Shown here one piece after another: positions 39,314 through 48,362 of a stretch of 64,000 nt of DNA. The stretch is from the NCBI GenBank assembly GCA_943789335.1, contig CALSTS010000006.1, positions 157,501 through 221,500 on the forward strand. Direction: 5' to 3'. Under the pieces are notes generated by a model. It had not been told where the DNA came from, made no database searches, and saw only the letters and a list, made by a program, of their open reading frames with translations. A program made the position numbers and the translations under genes. The stretch comes from an uncultured Pseudomonadales bacterium (GTDB lineage Bacteria > Pseudomonadota > Gammaproteobacteria > Pseudomonadales > Pseudohongiellaceae). Positions within the stretch are counted from its first letter, which is position 1. The number at the start of each line of letters is the position of its first letter.

Positions 39314-40639
39314 ATGAGCTTTATATCAAAAAAACAACTAGCTCGTCGTACTGTTCTTAGAGGGCTTGGAGCAGCGGTTTCACTGCCTGTATTGGATGCA
39401 ATGATTCCAGCGATGGCGTCACAGGCTTTTGCCAGCGACCTGAAAAAGCATCGCCACGCCTTTATTTATCTGGCTCATGGTGCCCCCGCTGCAACCTGGG
39501 TGCCACCCACACTGGGTAAGGATTTTGAATTTTCCCAGGCCCTTAAACCAGCTGAAAGATTTCGGGATTACCTGACTGTGGTGTCAGGCATGAATCATCC
39601 TGCAGCAGATGCCCCTGCACCTCATGCGCTGTCACAACCAGTCTGGTTGACAGGCGCGCATCCAAAAGCCACCGATGGTAAAGACGTTCGTGCTGCCAAG
39701 ACAGTCGATCAGATTATTGCGGATAATCTAGGGCAGGACACCCAGTTTCCCTCAATTGAAATGGCAACGGAAGACATGACAGGCCTCATCGGGACCTGTG
39801 ATGCAGGTTACAGCTGCACCTACATGAACACCATCTCCTGGCGTGATGCGACGACACCATTACCCATGGAGCTTAACCCAAGGACTGTGTTTGAATATAT
39901 GCTAGGTCGAGAAAGCACGCCAGAATTGAGAGCCCGGCGCCTGGCTACTGACAGAAGCATTCTGGATGAGATTTTGGGGGACGTAAATCAGCTTCAGCGT
40001 GCGCTCGGTGCAGCTGACCGCAACCGCATGGACTCCTATCTTGAGAATATTCGTGAGGTTGAGCGCCGTATTCAGATTGCTGAATCACGGGACCAGTTGG
40101 AGAACGTTCCTGAAGCGCCGATTGGTATTCCAACCACATTTGAAGAACATACACAAATGATGTTTGATCTGATAGCACTGGCCTGGGAAGCTGACCTGAC
40201 TCGTGTAGCCTCATTTCTCATGGTGCGTGAAGTGAGTGAGCGAACGTATCCGCATATTGGTATTCCTGATCCGCACCATAGCCTTTCTCATCATCAGAAT
40301 AACCCGGGAAATCTGGATAAACTCGCTATCCTAAATGCGCATCATATGATGCTTTTTACTCATTTCCTGGAAAAACTGCATAATACCCCGGATGTTGATG
40401 GTTCACTGCTGGATAATTCAACCATTCTTTATGGCAGTTCCATGGGTAACAGTAATCTACATGATCACGTGAATATTCCAGCACTTCTAGCTGGTCATGG
40501 AGCTGGCACGCTGGAAGGAAACCTGCACGTGTCGCACACGGGTGAAACCATGTCAAATCTGCTGGTTACCATCCTTAACAAGGCTGGTATTCCAACCGAA
40601 ACCGTTGGTGACAGTACTGGTTACATTGCTAACGTCTAA
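39314..40639 (+). CDS. Tat-exported DUF1552 protein
   Basis: 441 aa. The twin-arginine signal is LARRTVLRGLGAAVSLPVLD, with cleavage near AFA|SD. The DUF1552 body has FIYLAHGAPAATWVPP, LTVVSGMNHPAAD, the HALSQPVWLTGAHPK region, the RVASFLMVREVSERTYPHIGIPDPHHSLSHH block and SLLDNSTILYGSSMGNSNLHDHVNIPALLAGHGAG. The several His, Asp and Ser in these blocks recall the alkaline-phosphatase-like metal sites of the related DUF1501 proteins. It nearly always accompanies a DUF1592-group cytochrome and probably forms an export-dependent complex with it. AGAAGGAG precedes the ATG. Confidence 0.88.
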   Translation: MSFISKKQLARRTVLRGLGAAVSLPVLDAMIPAMASQAFASDLKKHRHAFIYLAHGAPAATWVPPTLGKDFEFSQALKPAERFRDYLTVVSGMNHPAADAPAPHALSQPVWLTGAHPKATDGKDVRAAKTVDQIIADNLGQDTQFPSIEMATEDMTGLIGTCDAGYSCTYMNTISWRDATTPLPMELNPRTVFEYMLGRESTPELRARRLATDRSILDEILGDVNQLQRALGAADRNRMDSYLENIREVERRIQIAESRDQLENVPEAPIGIPTTFEEHTQMMFDLIALAWEADLTRVASFLMVREVSERTYPHIGIPDPHHSLSHHQNNPGNLDKLAILNAHHMMLFTHFLEKLHNTPDVDGSLLDNSTILYGSSMGNSNLHDHVNIPALLAGHGAGTLEGNLHVSHTGETMSNLLVTILNKAGIPTETVGDSTGYIANV

Positions 40640-40678
40640 TACATGGCAGCATAAGCCGACATTATGAGGAATAAGTTT

Positions 40679-42145
40679 GTGAATACAGTTCGTCAATTTT
40701 TTGTGGCTGTTTTATTAACAATCTTGACGGGGTCGGTTATTGCCTCGGAAAATATTGCATCAGCTGCCCGGGATGCTAACTGGGATCTAGTCCAGAGTTT
40801 TCTTGAGCAGGGCGAAGATGTAAATACGGCTCTTAATGATGGTTCAACGGCTCTTATCTGGGCGACCTACCACGATAATCTGGGCATACTACAGCGCCTA
40901 CTTGATGCAGGAGCGAATGTCAGTACCTATAACCGTTATGGCATATCTGCACTCTATAATGCCGCCCTGAACGCCAGTTCAGAAGCAGTGGCCTTGCTGG
41001 TTAATCATGGTGCTGATATTGAAGCAACACAGCGCAGTGGTGAAACGCCTTTCATGACTGCGGTTTATACGGGTGATGTGGAGGTTGTTCGCACTCTGAT
41101 CCAGTATGGCGCCGATGTAAACCAGGCCGAAAGTTTCTTGGGGCAGACTCCTTTGATGTGGGCTGCTTCCAAGAATTATTACGATATCGTTCAATTATTA
41201 TTGGAAAACGGTGCCGAGGTCGATACGCAGTCTCTACGTGTACTTTATGATGGCACTGAGGGCGATGATATCCCTCGAAACATGCCTGCTGGGGGCATGG
41301 CAGCCCTGCTGTTTGCGTCTCGAGATGGTGCCTATGAGTCAGCCGAACTGTTACTGGATTACGGAGCGGACCCAAATATCAGAAATTACGATGAATTCCC
41401 TGCCATGAATCTGGCGATTCTGAATCAGCATTACGATATTACGGAACTGCTCTATAACTATGGTGCAGACCCGAATTTGGCGGATATCTATAATAGAACT
41501 CCGCTATTTGCCGCAGTTTGGATGCGCAGAAACCCTTATTCAACCAGGCCCTATCATCTGGTACACAACGAAAACACGGTGACAGATATCGTTCACTTGT
41601 TATTGAGTTATCCCGTAATTGACGTTGATAAGGGATTAACCCGAACCGTGTCGCGCCGTGGTTCTCTGGATACCACTGATCCAACGTTGGGTAAAGGTGG
41701 ATCACCTTTAATGTGGGCTATTCGGACTGGCGATATGGAAATGTTTGATATCCTGCTTGAAGCGGGGGCAGATCCCTTTAAGCTTACCAATGAAGGAGTG
41801 ACCACTTTGATGATTGCTTCCGGTACTGGCTGGGGTAGAGATGACGACTTCAAGATTCCTGTCACACTCGAGGAATCGCTGGCCATGACTCAGCGTCTCA
41901 TTGACATGGGGCTTGATGTCAGCGCTCGTGACAACAATGGTAGAACGGCATTACACGGCTCCTTACCCAAAGGCGACCTTGCAGCAGTCAGAGCCCTGAT
42001 TGCCGCAGGGGCAGATGTATGCCTGGCCGATAATGATGGCAAAATTCCATTGCAGACAGCTTTGACAGAAGATTATATTGAAGAGCCTGTTAAACAGTTA
42101 ATTGGTGAGTTGACCTTGCAGGCAGCTTGCGAATACCAGCCATAG
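40679..42145 (+). CDS. Periplasmic ankyrin-repeat protein
   Basis: About 488 aa from GTG 40679, with GAGGA eight bases upstream and a clean signal peptide (FFVAVLLTILTGSVIA|SE); an ATG at 40664 is in frame but lacks a ribosome-binding site. At least ten ankyrin units are visible, for example GSTALIWATYHDNLGILQRL, GETPFMTAVYTGDVEVVRTL, GQTPLMWAASKNYYDIVQLL, GGSPLMWAIRTGDMEMFDIL and GRTALHGSLPKGDLAAVRAL. Exported ankyrin proteins act as protein-binding scaffolds. Starting 39 bp after the DUF1552 gene, it is probably part of the same operon and may organise the DUF1592/DUF1552 complex. A terminator follows. Confidence 0.9.
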   Translation: MNTVRQFFVAVLLTILTGSVIASENIASAARDANWDLVQSFLEQGEDVNTALNDGSTALIWATYHDNLGILQRLLDAGANVSTYNRYGISALYNAALNASSEAVALLVNHGADIEATQRSGETPFMTAVYTGDVEVVRTLIQYGADVNQAESFLGQTPLMWAASKNYYDIVQLLLENGAEVDTQSLRVLYDGTEGDDIPRNMPAGGMAALLFASRDGAYESAELLLDYGADPNIRNYDEFPAMNLAILNQHYDITELLYNYGADPNLADIYNRTPLFAAVWMRRNPYSTRPYHLVHNENTVTDIVHLLLSYPVIDVDKGLTRTVSRRGSLDTTDPTLGKGGSPLMWAIRTGDMEMFDILLEAGADPFKLTNEGVTTLMIASGTGWGRDDDFKIPVTLEESLAMTQRLIDMGLDVSARDNNGRTALHGSLPKGDLAAVRALIAAGADVCLADNDGKIPLQTALTEDYIEEPVKQLIGELTLQAACEYQP

Positions 42146-42159
42146 AATATGCAGAGATT

Positions 42160-42187
42160 AAAAGCCGGCTACGGGCCGGTTTTTTTA
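42160..42187 (+). terminator. Intrinsic terminator after the ankyrin gene
   Basis: Stem CCGGC / GCCGG with TACGG loop, preceded by AAAG and followed by TTTTTTT. It closes the 35.0-42.1 kb run. Confidence 0.9.
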
Positions 42188-42341
42188 TGTGCTGAGCTCT
42201 GGCACATAGCATTCAGGTTTTTGACAGGCTGGGAATTTTTGTGCGCTACATAGACAATGATTTCAGGCGGGATAGCCCTCTGGAAACAGGTTGAGTGGTG
42301 AGCCTAGAGCAACAGAGAAAGCTAAAACGGGAGACGAGTCA

Positions 42342-43421
42342 ATGCAAAATATTTTAAAAATTACCGGACTCATTTGTTTGAGTATATGTGTGAGTTGCCA
42401 ACAGGTTTCAGGGCAAACAGATTCAACTTTAGATGATGGGCGTCCAGAAGTTCGTGGAATTTATAACTGGATACACTCAACTGGTTATGGTGAGCGAGCC
42501 TTTGCATTTTACCGTGACATGTTGGGGCTTGAGCTGGCCCGTTCTCCTTTTGGAGGTCCTGCTCCAGTTGATGCGCCACCTCCTCAGATCAGACCAGCTT
42601 CAGAAGCAAGGTCTGACCCGCTTATCTGGCATCTGACTGACAGTGAAGGGGGACGATTCCGCAATATTTTCATGCATTCGGCCAATACCCCTTATGGGCT
42701 CGAGCTATCAGAGTTCTATGATATTCCCCGCAGAGAAAGAGTTGACAGCCCATATGATCCGGGCAGCTCACGAATAATCTTTTATGTCCGCGATCTGGAA
42801 ACGCTCTATGACAATCTACGTGCTGTGAATACCCCTGTGGTCAACCTGAATAGTGCGATTGTTAATACTTCACTCGGAGAAAGTGTACTGATCAGGGATC
42901 CGGATGGTTACATGATCCAGTTAGTTCAGGCGAGCGCCACAGAAATTGCTACAGCTGCTTACCCTGAACAAATCATATCAACCCATATTGGCCTGACAGT
43001 TGCTGATACAACCCGATCCCTGCTTTACTATCAGGACTTGCTAGGCTTTGAGGTAGAGGGCACCCGTCAGGGCACAGCAGCTGACTTGCAAGTGAATGGT
43101 CTGTCTGCTGGCAGTCTCAGTCAGACTACAATGATCATCCCGGGCACTGATACCATGGTGATTCTGGATGATTATCAGGTTCCTGCCGGTACGACGCCTG
43201 CTCCACGAGCACTGAGTTGGACTATCCAGGATGTGGGTTCCCCCCAGTTTCAGCTACAGGTGAGCGATATTGATGCTTTTATAGAGCTGACATTGGATGC
43301 AGGCTATGAATTCCTGAGCTGGGATGCCGAGCCTATACAGCGTAATTTTGGACGCTTTGTATTTGCCATCGACCCCGATGGTGTCCTTGTAGAATATGTC
43401 GAACCGACAATTCAGAACTAG
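42342..43421 (+). CDS. Exported double VOC/glyoxalase-fold protein
   Basis: About 359 aa from ATG 42342, with GGGAG eight bases upstream. The signal peptide is of lipoprotein (ICVSC, Cys19) or Sec type (VSG|QT). Two VOC modules follow: the first with FYRDMLGLELARSPFGG ... RIIFYVRDLETLYDNLR ... IRDPDGYMIQLVQA, the second with HIGLTVADTTRSLLYYQDLLGFE ... FQLQVSDIDAFIELTLDAGYEF ... AIDPDGVLVEYVEP. The VOC superfamily covers extradiol dioxygenases, glyoxalases and resistance proteins and binds a metal through His/Glu. The periplasmic location is unusual. Substrate unknown. Confidence 0.85.
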   Translation: MQNILKITGLICLSICVSCQQVSGQTDSTLDDGRPEVRGIYNWIHSTGYGERAFAFYRDMLGLELARSPFGGPAPVDAPPPQIRPASEARSDPLIWHLTDSEGGRFRNIFMHSANTPYGLELSEFYDIPRRERVDSPYDPGSSRIIFYVRDLETLYDNLRAVNTPVVNLNSAIVNTSLGESVLIRDPDGYMIQLVQASATEIATAAYPEQIISTHIGLTVADTTRSLLYYQDLLGFEVEGTRQGTAADLQVNGLSAGSLSQTTMIIPGTDTMVILDDYQVPAGTTPAPRALSWTIQDVGSPQFQLQVSDIDAFIELTLDAGYEFLSWDAEPIQRNFGRFVFAIDPDGVLVEYVEPTIQN

Positions 43422-44018
43422 TCAGCTTGTTCGTCACATTTACCTGTCCAACTCTGAGAGAAAATTAACACAGAAAAATAATGAGACATAGAAAGGCAAA
43501 TGTCCGCTATTGGCCAATAGCAGAAGTTCGAGACTTCATCTTTTTTTCTAAAATGGCCTCTAATGTATCTACGCAGATACTACTTAAACTACACAGCCTG
43601 AAATGATACCCCCCGTCCCCTAATTAGACCCACCCCTAGGAATAAATAGGGCAAAGTTAACGCCCAGCCGATTCAGTTAAGCCATAATCAACAAGGTATT
43701 GGAACCAATATGGAACAAAGCCTGTAGGTGTTGCTGCCTTATAATAATCAGAGCCAGCAGCATATATATTTTCGATTTGCTCACTCCATTAAGGTTTATT
43801 TAATTGTTTGCAATGCTAATCACTTGTACTTGGTAGGCACATGCTACATTTTTGAGATTTATTTAGTTCATTCAAACTGTGTTAATAAAAAACTTAAGAG
43901 AACTTTCGGAAATTACAATTAAAACAAAAGTAGAAGCCTGCACTAGTAAGATCTTTTATCTTTCCTATATACTCCAAAGACTTTAAACAACCTGTAGTGC
44001 AGAAGCTGGAGACAGAAA
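43422..44018. other. 597-bp gene-free region
   Basis: No convincing gene; a short open frame at 43728-43922 lacks a ribosome-binding site and family features. It contains a 16-bp perfect palindrome (43506-43521) and a C-rich tract near 43605-43640. It may be the remains of decayed DNA plus the promoter for the amidohydrolase. Confidence 0.5.
43506..43521. repeat. 16-bp perfect palindrome
   Basis: GCTATTGGCCAATAGC reads the same on both strands. It stands alone in the gene-free region, 85 bp after the VOC gene stop. It could be a dimeric regulator site or part of a dispersed intergenic repeat. Confidence 0.6.
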
Positions 44019-45263
44019 ATGAAAAGACAAACACTAATAACAATAAAAACACTTGCTTTAGGCGGACTGATGCAACTTTTCGCGTTAGATGCAATAGCGC
44101 AGGATTTAACGATCACTAATGCGCGCATTATTATGTCACCAGGCAATATTATCGATAATGGCTCAATTGTAATTGAGGATGGACGTATCTCAGCAGTAAC
44201 AGCTGGGGCACCACGACAAACAGCGGGTCAGGTAATCGATGCAGAAGGATTAACGGCTATGGCCGGTTTTATCGATAATCATAAGCATGTCCGTGATAGT
44301 GATGCTTTTGAAGATCAAATGCTTTCGCTGCTGGAAGCTGGTTACACCACTATTTTAAATGGCGGCGGTCAGGCAGAAGGTAATCTTGCCTTGAGTAATC
44401 GTATCTCCAGCGGGGAAGTGCTTGGCCCGCGTTTGATTCCATCAGGCAGTGTGAGCTTGCGACAGACACCAGCTGAGGCGCGTGCGGCAATTCGTGCAAT
44501 GGCCGAGATGGGAGTTATGCACACTGGCGAGATTGGATTAACACCGGAGCCTGCACCACCTCAGTCAGAAATTTCAGTGTTACGAGCAATTGTAGAAGAG
44601 GCAGCGGAAGTTGGTGTACAAGTAAATGTGCATGCTGTCAGTAGCTCAGCTACTGTAGCCGCAGTGGAAGTTGGAGTTACCCGTTTGGTGCATCTGCCCA
44701 ATAAAGACTGGACCAGCTTCGATCAGGCAGAAGTTGTTGCTGAAAATGGCGCTATAATTTCTGGACTTATCGCCTTCGGTGCTCCTACACTTGAACGAGA
44801 GTCGGCTTATCCAGCCTCAGTTCAGTACCCTAGAGACAACATGCCTCGATTCCGCGATGGCAATGCATGGCCTGAGGCCTTAGCCGGAGCAAATCGCGAC
44901 ACCCAAGGTCGTGCAACTGGAACAGAGGGCGGTTTTACCATTATTAATGCCCGCCGTGTATGGGATGCTGACCCATCACACCGAACAATTTCCTATTCAA
45001 CGGACCAGAACTTTGCGGATATTTCTGTACTTGAGCACGAACTTAAATCTTTCAGTATCGTGTTCTCAATGACTGATATTCATCAGATTATGGGGCCAAA
45101 CTCAGCACGCTTTATCAATATGGAAGATGACTTAGGCACCATTGAGCCTGGCAAACTGGCAGATATTATTCTGCAAGCAGGAGATCCGACTGAAAATATT
45201 TACGGCATGTTAACCAACATGGTCACTATCGTGGGTGGTGAAATCGTGGTGGACAAACGATAG
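44019..45263 (+). CDS. Exported amidohydrolase (imidazolonepropionase/prolidase-like)
   Basis: 414 aa with a signal peptide (DAIA|QD). N-terminal LTITNARIIMSPG and a small beta-sandwich are followed by the metal-binding GFIDNHKH (His88, His90). Later ligands are probably in NVHAVSSS and RLVHLPN and an Asp in YSTDQNFAD, and it ends with IEPGKLADIILQAGDP, the standard closing sandwich strand. Exported relatives hydrolyse cyclic amides, dipeptides or mycotoxin-type amides. A broken paralogue with four frame breaks lies at 52.95-54.24 kb. GGAG lies nine bases before the ATG. Confidence 0.87.
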   Translation: MKRQTLITIKTLALGGLMQLFALDAIAQDLTITNARIIMSPGNIIDNGSIVIEDGRISAVTAGAPRQTAGQVIDAEGLTAMAGFIDNHKHVRDSDAFEDQMLSLLEAGYTTILNGGGQAEGNLALSNRISSGEVLGPRLIPSGSVSLRQTPAEARAAIRAMAEMGVMHTGEIGLTPEPAPPQSEISVLRAIVEEAAEVGVQVNVHAVSSSATVAAVEVGVTRLVHLPNKDWTSFDQAEVVAENGAIISGLIAFGAPTLERESAYPASVQYPRDNMPRFRDGNAWPEALAGANRDTQGRATGTEGGFTIINARRVWDADPSHRTISYSTDQNFADISVLEHELKSFSIVFSMTDIHQIMGPNSARFINMEDDLGTIEPGKLADIILQAGDPTENIYGMLTNMVTIVGGEIVVDKR

Positions 45264-45314
45264 GCAAAGGATAGAAAAACGATAGGTAAATCTGAAATGG
45301 TTTGTCATCAACAT

Positions 45315-45338
45315 GCGGGGCTTAGGCCCCGTTTTTTT
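45315..45338 (+). terminator. Intrinsic terminator after the amidohydrolase
   Basis: CGGGGC-TTAG-GCCCCG stem followed by seven T. Confidence 0.92.
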
Positions 45339-45436
45339 CAGTTAAAAAAATTTGTTTGGATTATATTATCTTCCGCCTATACTTTATTGCTTAATTTGAG
45401 CGGGTACGATTTATAAATATTTAAAGAGGTAGAACC

Positions 45437-47635
45437 ATGATAAAGAGATTGTTAATTTTAGTATCTCTGGTTATTACGATGATTCCGGTGGTTAATGCAC
45501 AAGTTTTAGATGCTAATCGTGGTTCTGCAGTTTTTCAAGCAGAGTGTATTCGCTGCCATATTCCTATAGAAATTAATGCTCGCTTACAGAACGACTGGCC
45601 AGGGCGCAGCGCACAAGAACTTTTTGAAAGAGTGAGTCAATCTATGCCGGCAGAAAATCCTGGCTCGTTGAGCGCTCAACAATACTTAGATGTAACAGCA
45701 TTTGTGTTAGAAATGGCAGGAATTGATTTGCCGGAAAGCTCGACAAGTTCAATTCTTGCTTCAATTCAAATTGATCCATCTCCTCTGACAGTTGCCAACG
45801 GTGAAACAGTTGACTGGACTCATTTAGGTGGTGATGAAGCGTCTACCCGCTATTCAGCTCTTGATCAAATAAATGCTGAAAACGTTGCTTCCTTAGAAAT
45901 AGATTGGTTCTTCGATATTGGGCCTTTTGGACCTAGTCCAGAAACCAACAGTGTGACTACACCATTGATGGTAAACGGCACTATGTACACAACAGCGGGG
46001 ACGACCAGAAATGTAGTGGCACTCGATCCATCAAACGGTCAGTTGTTATGGATGTGGCGTCCACAAGAAGGTGATCGTTTTAATGTGGCACCTCGAAAAG
46101 GTTCTGGTAAAGGGCTTTCTTATTATAGTAACGGTGCTCAGGAAACTATCTTTACTGTGACGCCTGGATACTTTTTAGTGGCATTAAATGCTAGAACCGG
46201 TTTGCCCAGAGAAAATTTTGGTGCTGGCGGATTTATTGATTTGAAAAATGGATTGCGTCTGGCTATAGACAGAGATGTTATTGACATAGGAATTTCCTTT
46301 CCTGCTTTGGTTGTAGAAGATGTCATCATAGTTGGAGCGGCTCATACTGTTGGTTCTAGACCTCTGACTGCAAGTAATGTGAAGGGTGATATTCGCGGAT
46401 TTGATGCTAATACCGGCGAATTGCTCTGGACTTTCCAATCGATTCCAGAAGCTGGTGAGCCGGGCTCCGAAAGCTGGATAACGGGTGCGGACATTACTGG
46501 TAATGCTGGTGCATGGGCTCCCTTATCTGCTGACCCTGAACTGGATCTGGTTTATATCCCAGTGGAAGCTCCTACGGGCGATTACTATGGTGGAGACAGG
46601 CATGGCAATAATTTATATTCCAGTTCTACGGTTGCGGTGAATTACCGAACGGGTGAAATGCAATGGCATTTCCAAACTACCCATCATGATATTTGGGATT
46701 TTGATACCCCGGCTGCTCCAATCGTGGCAGATTTGCCAGATGGCACTCCAATAGTCATACAGATGCTTAAACAAAGTCACCTTTTTGCTTTTGATAGATC
46801 CACTGGTGAACCACTATTCCCTGTAGAACAAAGAAGAGTACCTTTGACGGATGTGCCTGGTGAATGGACCTCTGCAGTCCAACCGTTTCCATTGTTACCT
46901 GCACCTTATGACAGGCAGGGTTTTCAAGAAGATGACATGGTTGATTTCACGCCAGAGATAGCTGCAATGGCCAGGGAAATTGTATCGGATTACCGCTTAA
47001 GCTCCTTGTTTACTCCACCCAGTCTTTATCAGGATCCTAATGACGGCACCCTTGGCACTTTGCATTTACCTCATTCAACAGGTGGTTCGAATTGGGAAGG
47101 GGCGGCTTATGATCCGGAAACCGGAATGGTATATATCCCAACCATCACCCGAGTACATCTTAAAGCGCTAGAAAATTTACCTGATGTTTCCACTATTGAT
47201 TATGTGCTTTCCCAAAGCGCTATAACACCAACTGTCGAAGGCATTCCTATTGTCAAACCACCTTATGGCCGTATTACCGCTATTGATATGACTAATGGTG
47301 AGCATGTATGGATGCAGGTTAATGGAGACACACCGGATGAGCTCAAGAATCATCCTTTGTTAGAAGGGCTAGATATTCCTCCGACTGGCAAGGACACACA
47401 TTCGACCTTATTACTCACCAAAACCCTACTGTTTCAAGGTGAAGGAGAAGGTGGCGCACCAGGGTTATGGGTCAGAGACAAAACGACTGGTGAAGTTGTC
47501 GTTCATATTGATTTGCCTGGGACGGTATCGGGAATGCCAATGACCTACATGATAAATGGTAAACAATATATTGTTATGGCTTTAAGCGACCAGAACTCAA
47601 CAGCTAAGTTGGTTGCATTGAGTTTGCCAGATTAA
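45437..47635 (+). CDS. PQQ-dependent dehydrogenase with N-terminal cytochrome c domain
   Basis: 732 aa, signal peptide PVVNA|QV. The heme c motif CIRCH is at residues 38-42, ahead of an eight-bladed PQQ propeller (ALDPSNGQLLW, GFDANTGELLW, NYRTGEMQWHFQTTHHDIWDFD, GGSNWEGAAYDPETGMVYIP, AIDMTNGEHVW). No vicinal Cys-Cys is seen, so it is closer to membrane glucose dehydrogenase-type enzymes than to alcohol dehydrogenases. It should oxidise a polyol, sugar or alcohol in the periplasm. The heme module is N-terminal, the reverse of the 29-31 kb enzyme. AGAGGT precedes the ATG. Confidence 0.9.
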   Translation: MIKRLLILVSLVITMIPVVNAQVLDANRGSAVFQAECIRCHIPIEINARLQNDWPGRSAQELFERVSQSMPAENPGSLSAQQYLDVTAFVLEMAGIDLPESSTSSILASIQIDPSPLTVANGETVDWTHLGGDEASTRYSALDQINAENVASLEIDWFFDIGPFGPSPETNSVTTPLMVNGTMYTTAGTTRNVVALDPSNGQLLWMWRPQEGDRFNVAPRKGSGKGLSYYSNGAQETIFTVTPGYFLVALNARTGLPRENFGAGGFIDLKNGLRLAIDRDVIDIGISFPALVVEDVIIVGAAHTVGSRPLTASNVKGDIRGFDANTGELLWTFQSIPEAGEPGSESWITGADITGNAGAWAPLSADPELDLVYIPVEAPTGDYYGGDRHGNNLYSSSTVAVNYRTGEMQWHFQTTHHDIWDFDTPAAPIVADLPDGTPIVIQMLKQSHLFAFDRSTGEPLFPVEQRRVPLTDVPGEWTSAVQPFPLLPAPYDRQGFQEDDMVDFTPEIAAMAREIVSDYRLSSLFTPPSLYQDPNDGTLGTLHLPHSTGGSNWEGAAYDPETGMVYIPTITRVHLKALENLPDVSTIDYVLSQSAITPTVEGIPIVKPPYGRITAIDMTNGEHVWMQVNGDTPDELKNHPLLEGLDIPPTGKDTHSTLLLTKTLLFQGEGEGGAPGLWVRDKTTGEVVVHIDLPGTVSGMPMTYMINGKQYIVMALSDQNSTAKLVALSLPD

Positions 47636-47757
47636 TCTTTCTTAAATCCGGGTCTGAAATCTGGTCAAGAGAAGAAAGCACTTGATTCAGTTAAATGGTT
47701 GAGCAATGATGAACAAGCTAGATAAATTATAAGAATTTAACCGAAGGAGTATTGATA

Positions 47758-48135
47758 ATGAACTACACACTTAGCTCTAAATTAGTGGTTTTGCTATTCA
47801 CAATATTTTTGGCGTCTTGTTCCAGCATGGATACCACTCAAACCACAGTAGCAAGAAGTATAGCGAATACCGATACAGTTTGGATTGATGTCAGAACAAT
47901 TGAAGAATATACAAATGACCACATAGATGGTGATCGTAATATCCCCATTCAGTCAATGAGTGCTGCAACCATAGCTACCCAATTAGGCTTGGATCAAGAT
48001 ACCAAAATAGGTCTTTATTGTGCCTCTGGAGGTAGAGCTGGGCGTGCATTAATTATGCTAGAAGAAGCCGGTTTTACCAATGCCTTTAATGCAGGTGGTA
48101 TTAGTGATGCGCGTGAACAGCGCAAGCTAAGATAA
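47758..48135 (+). CDS. Rhodanese-domain lipoprotein
   Basis: 125 aa from ATG 47758 (GAAGGAG eight bases upstream; a TTG at 47752 is too close to that site). The lipoprotein signal is IFLASC. The rhodanese domain has WIDVRTIEEYTNDHIDGDRNIP and the active loop YCASGGRAGRA with nucleophilic Cys, then LEEAGFTNAFNAGG. Rhodaneses move sulfane sulfur; an envelope-anchored form might serve thiosulfate, cyanide or heme/thiol chemistry. It follows the PQQ enzyme by 122 bp. Confidence 0.87.
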   Translation: MNYTLSSKLVVLLFTIFLASCSSMDTTQTTVARSIANTDTVWIDVRTIEEYTNDHIDGDRNIPIQSMSAATIATQLGLDQDTKIGLYCASGGRAGRALIMLEEAGFTNAFNAGGISDAREQRKLR

Positions 48136-48299
48136 AGCTAGTTGTTTGATCAAGTTTCGGAGTGACTTGCAGTCTATCGCTGCGAGTTACTAATATGCCC
48201 TTGTATAAAGTTATCGATGTAAGAAAGCAAAAGTTTAAGAGCAAGTTCGAGAGTGGTTTTGCCAATCAGATAAGCTATTATCTTAAATCTTCGTCCTTG

Positions 48300-48349
48300 A
48301 TGTAAGACTATGTAAGACCATTTAAGACCATTTAAGATTATGTAAAAGG
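48300..48349 (+). repeat. Five near-copies of a 10-bp unit (ATGTAAGACT-like)
   Basis: Units are ATGTAAGACT, ATGTAAGACC, ATTTAAGACC, ATTTAAGATT and ATGTAAAAGG, exactly 10 bp apart and ending 13 bp before the DUF3047 start. The period is close to one helical turn, so it could bind a regulator on one face or cause DNA bending. Confidence 0.7.
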
Positions 48350-48362
48350 TTGTTTAAGAAAG

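Noticed and set aside
36821-43421. Horizontal transfer island based on apparently higher G+C
   Set aside because: A few hand-counted lines ranged from about 42 to 57% G+C against about 38-48% elsewhere, which is too variable to support a claim without a proper sliding-window calculation.
43728-43922. 64-codon frame in the gene-free region
   Set aside because: No ribosome-binding site, odd composition and no homology recognised.
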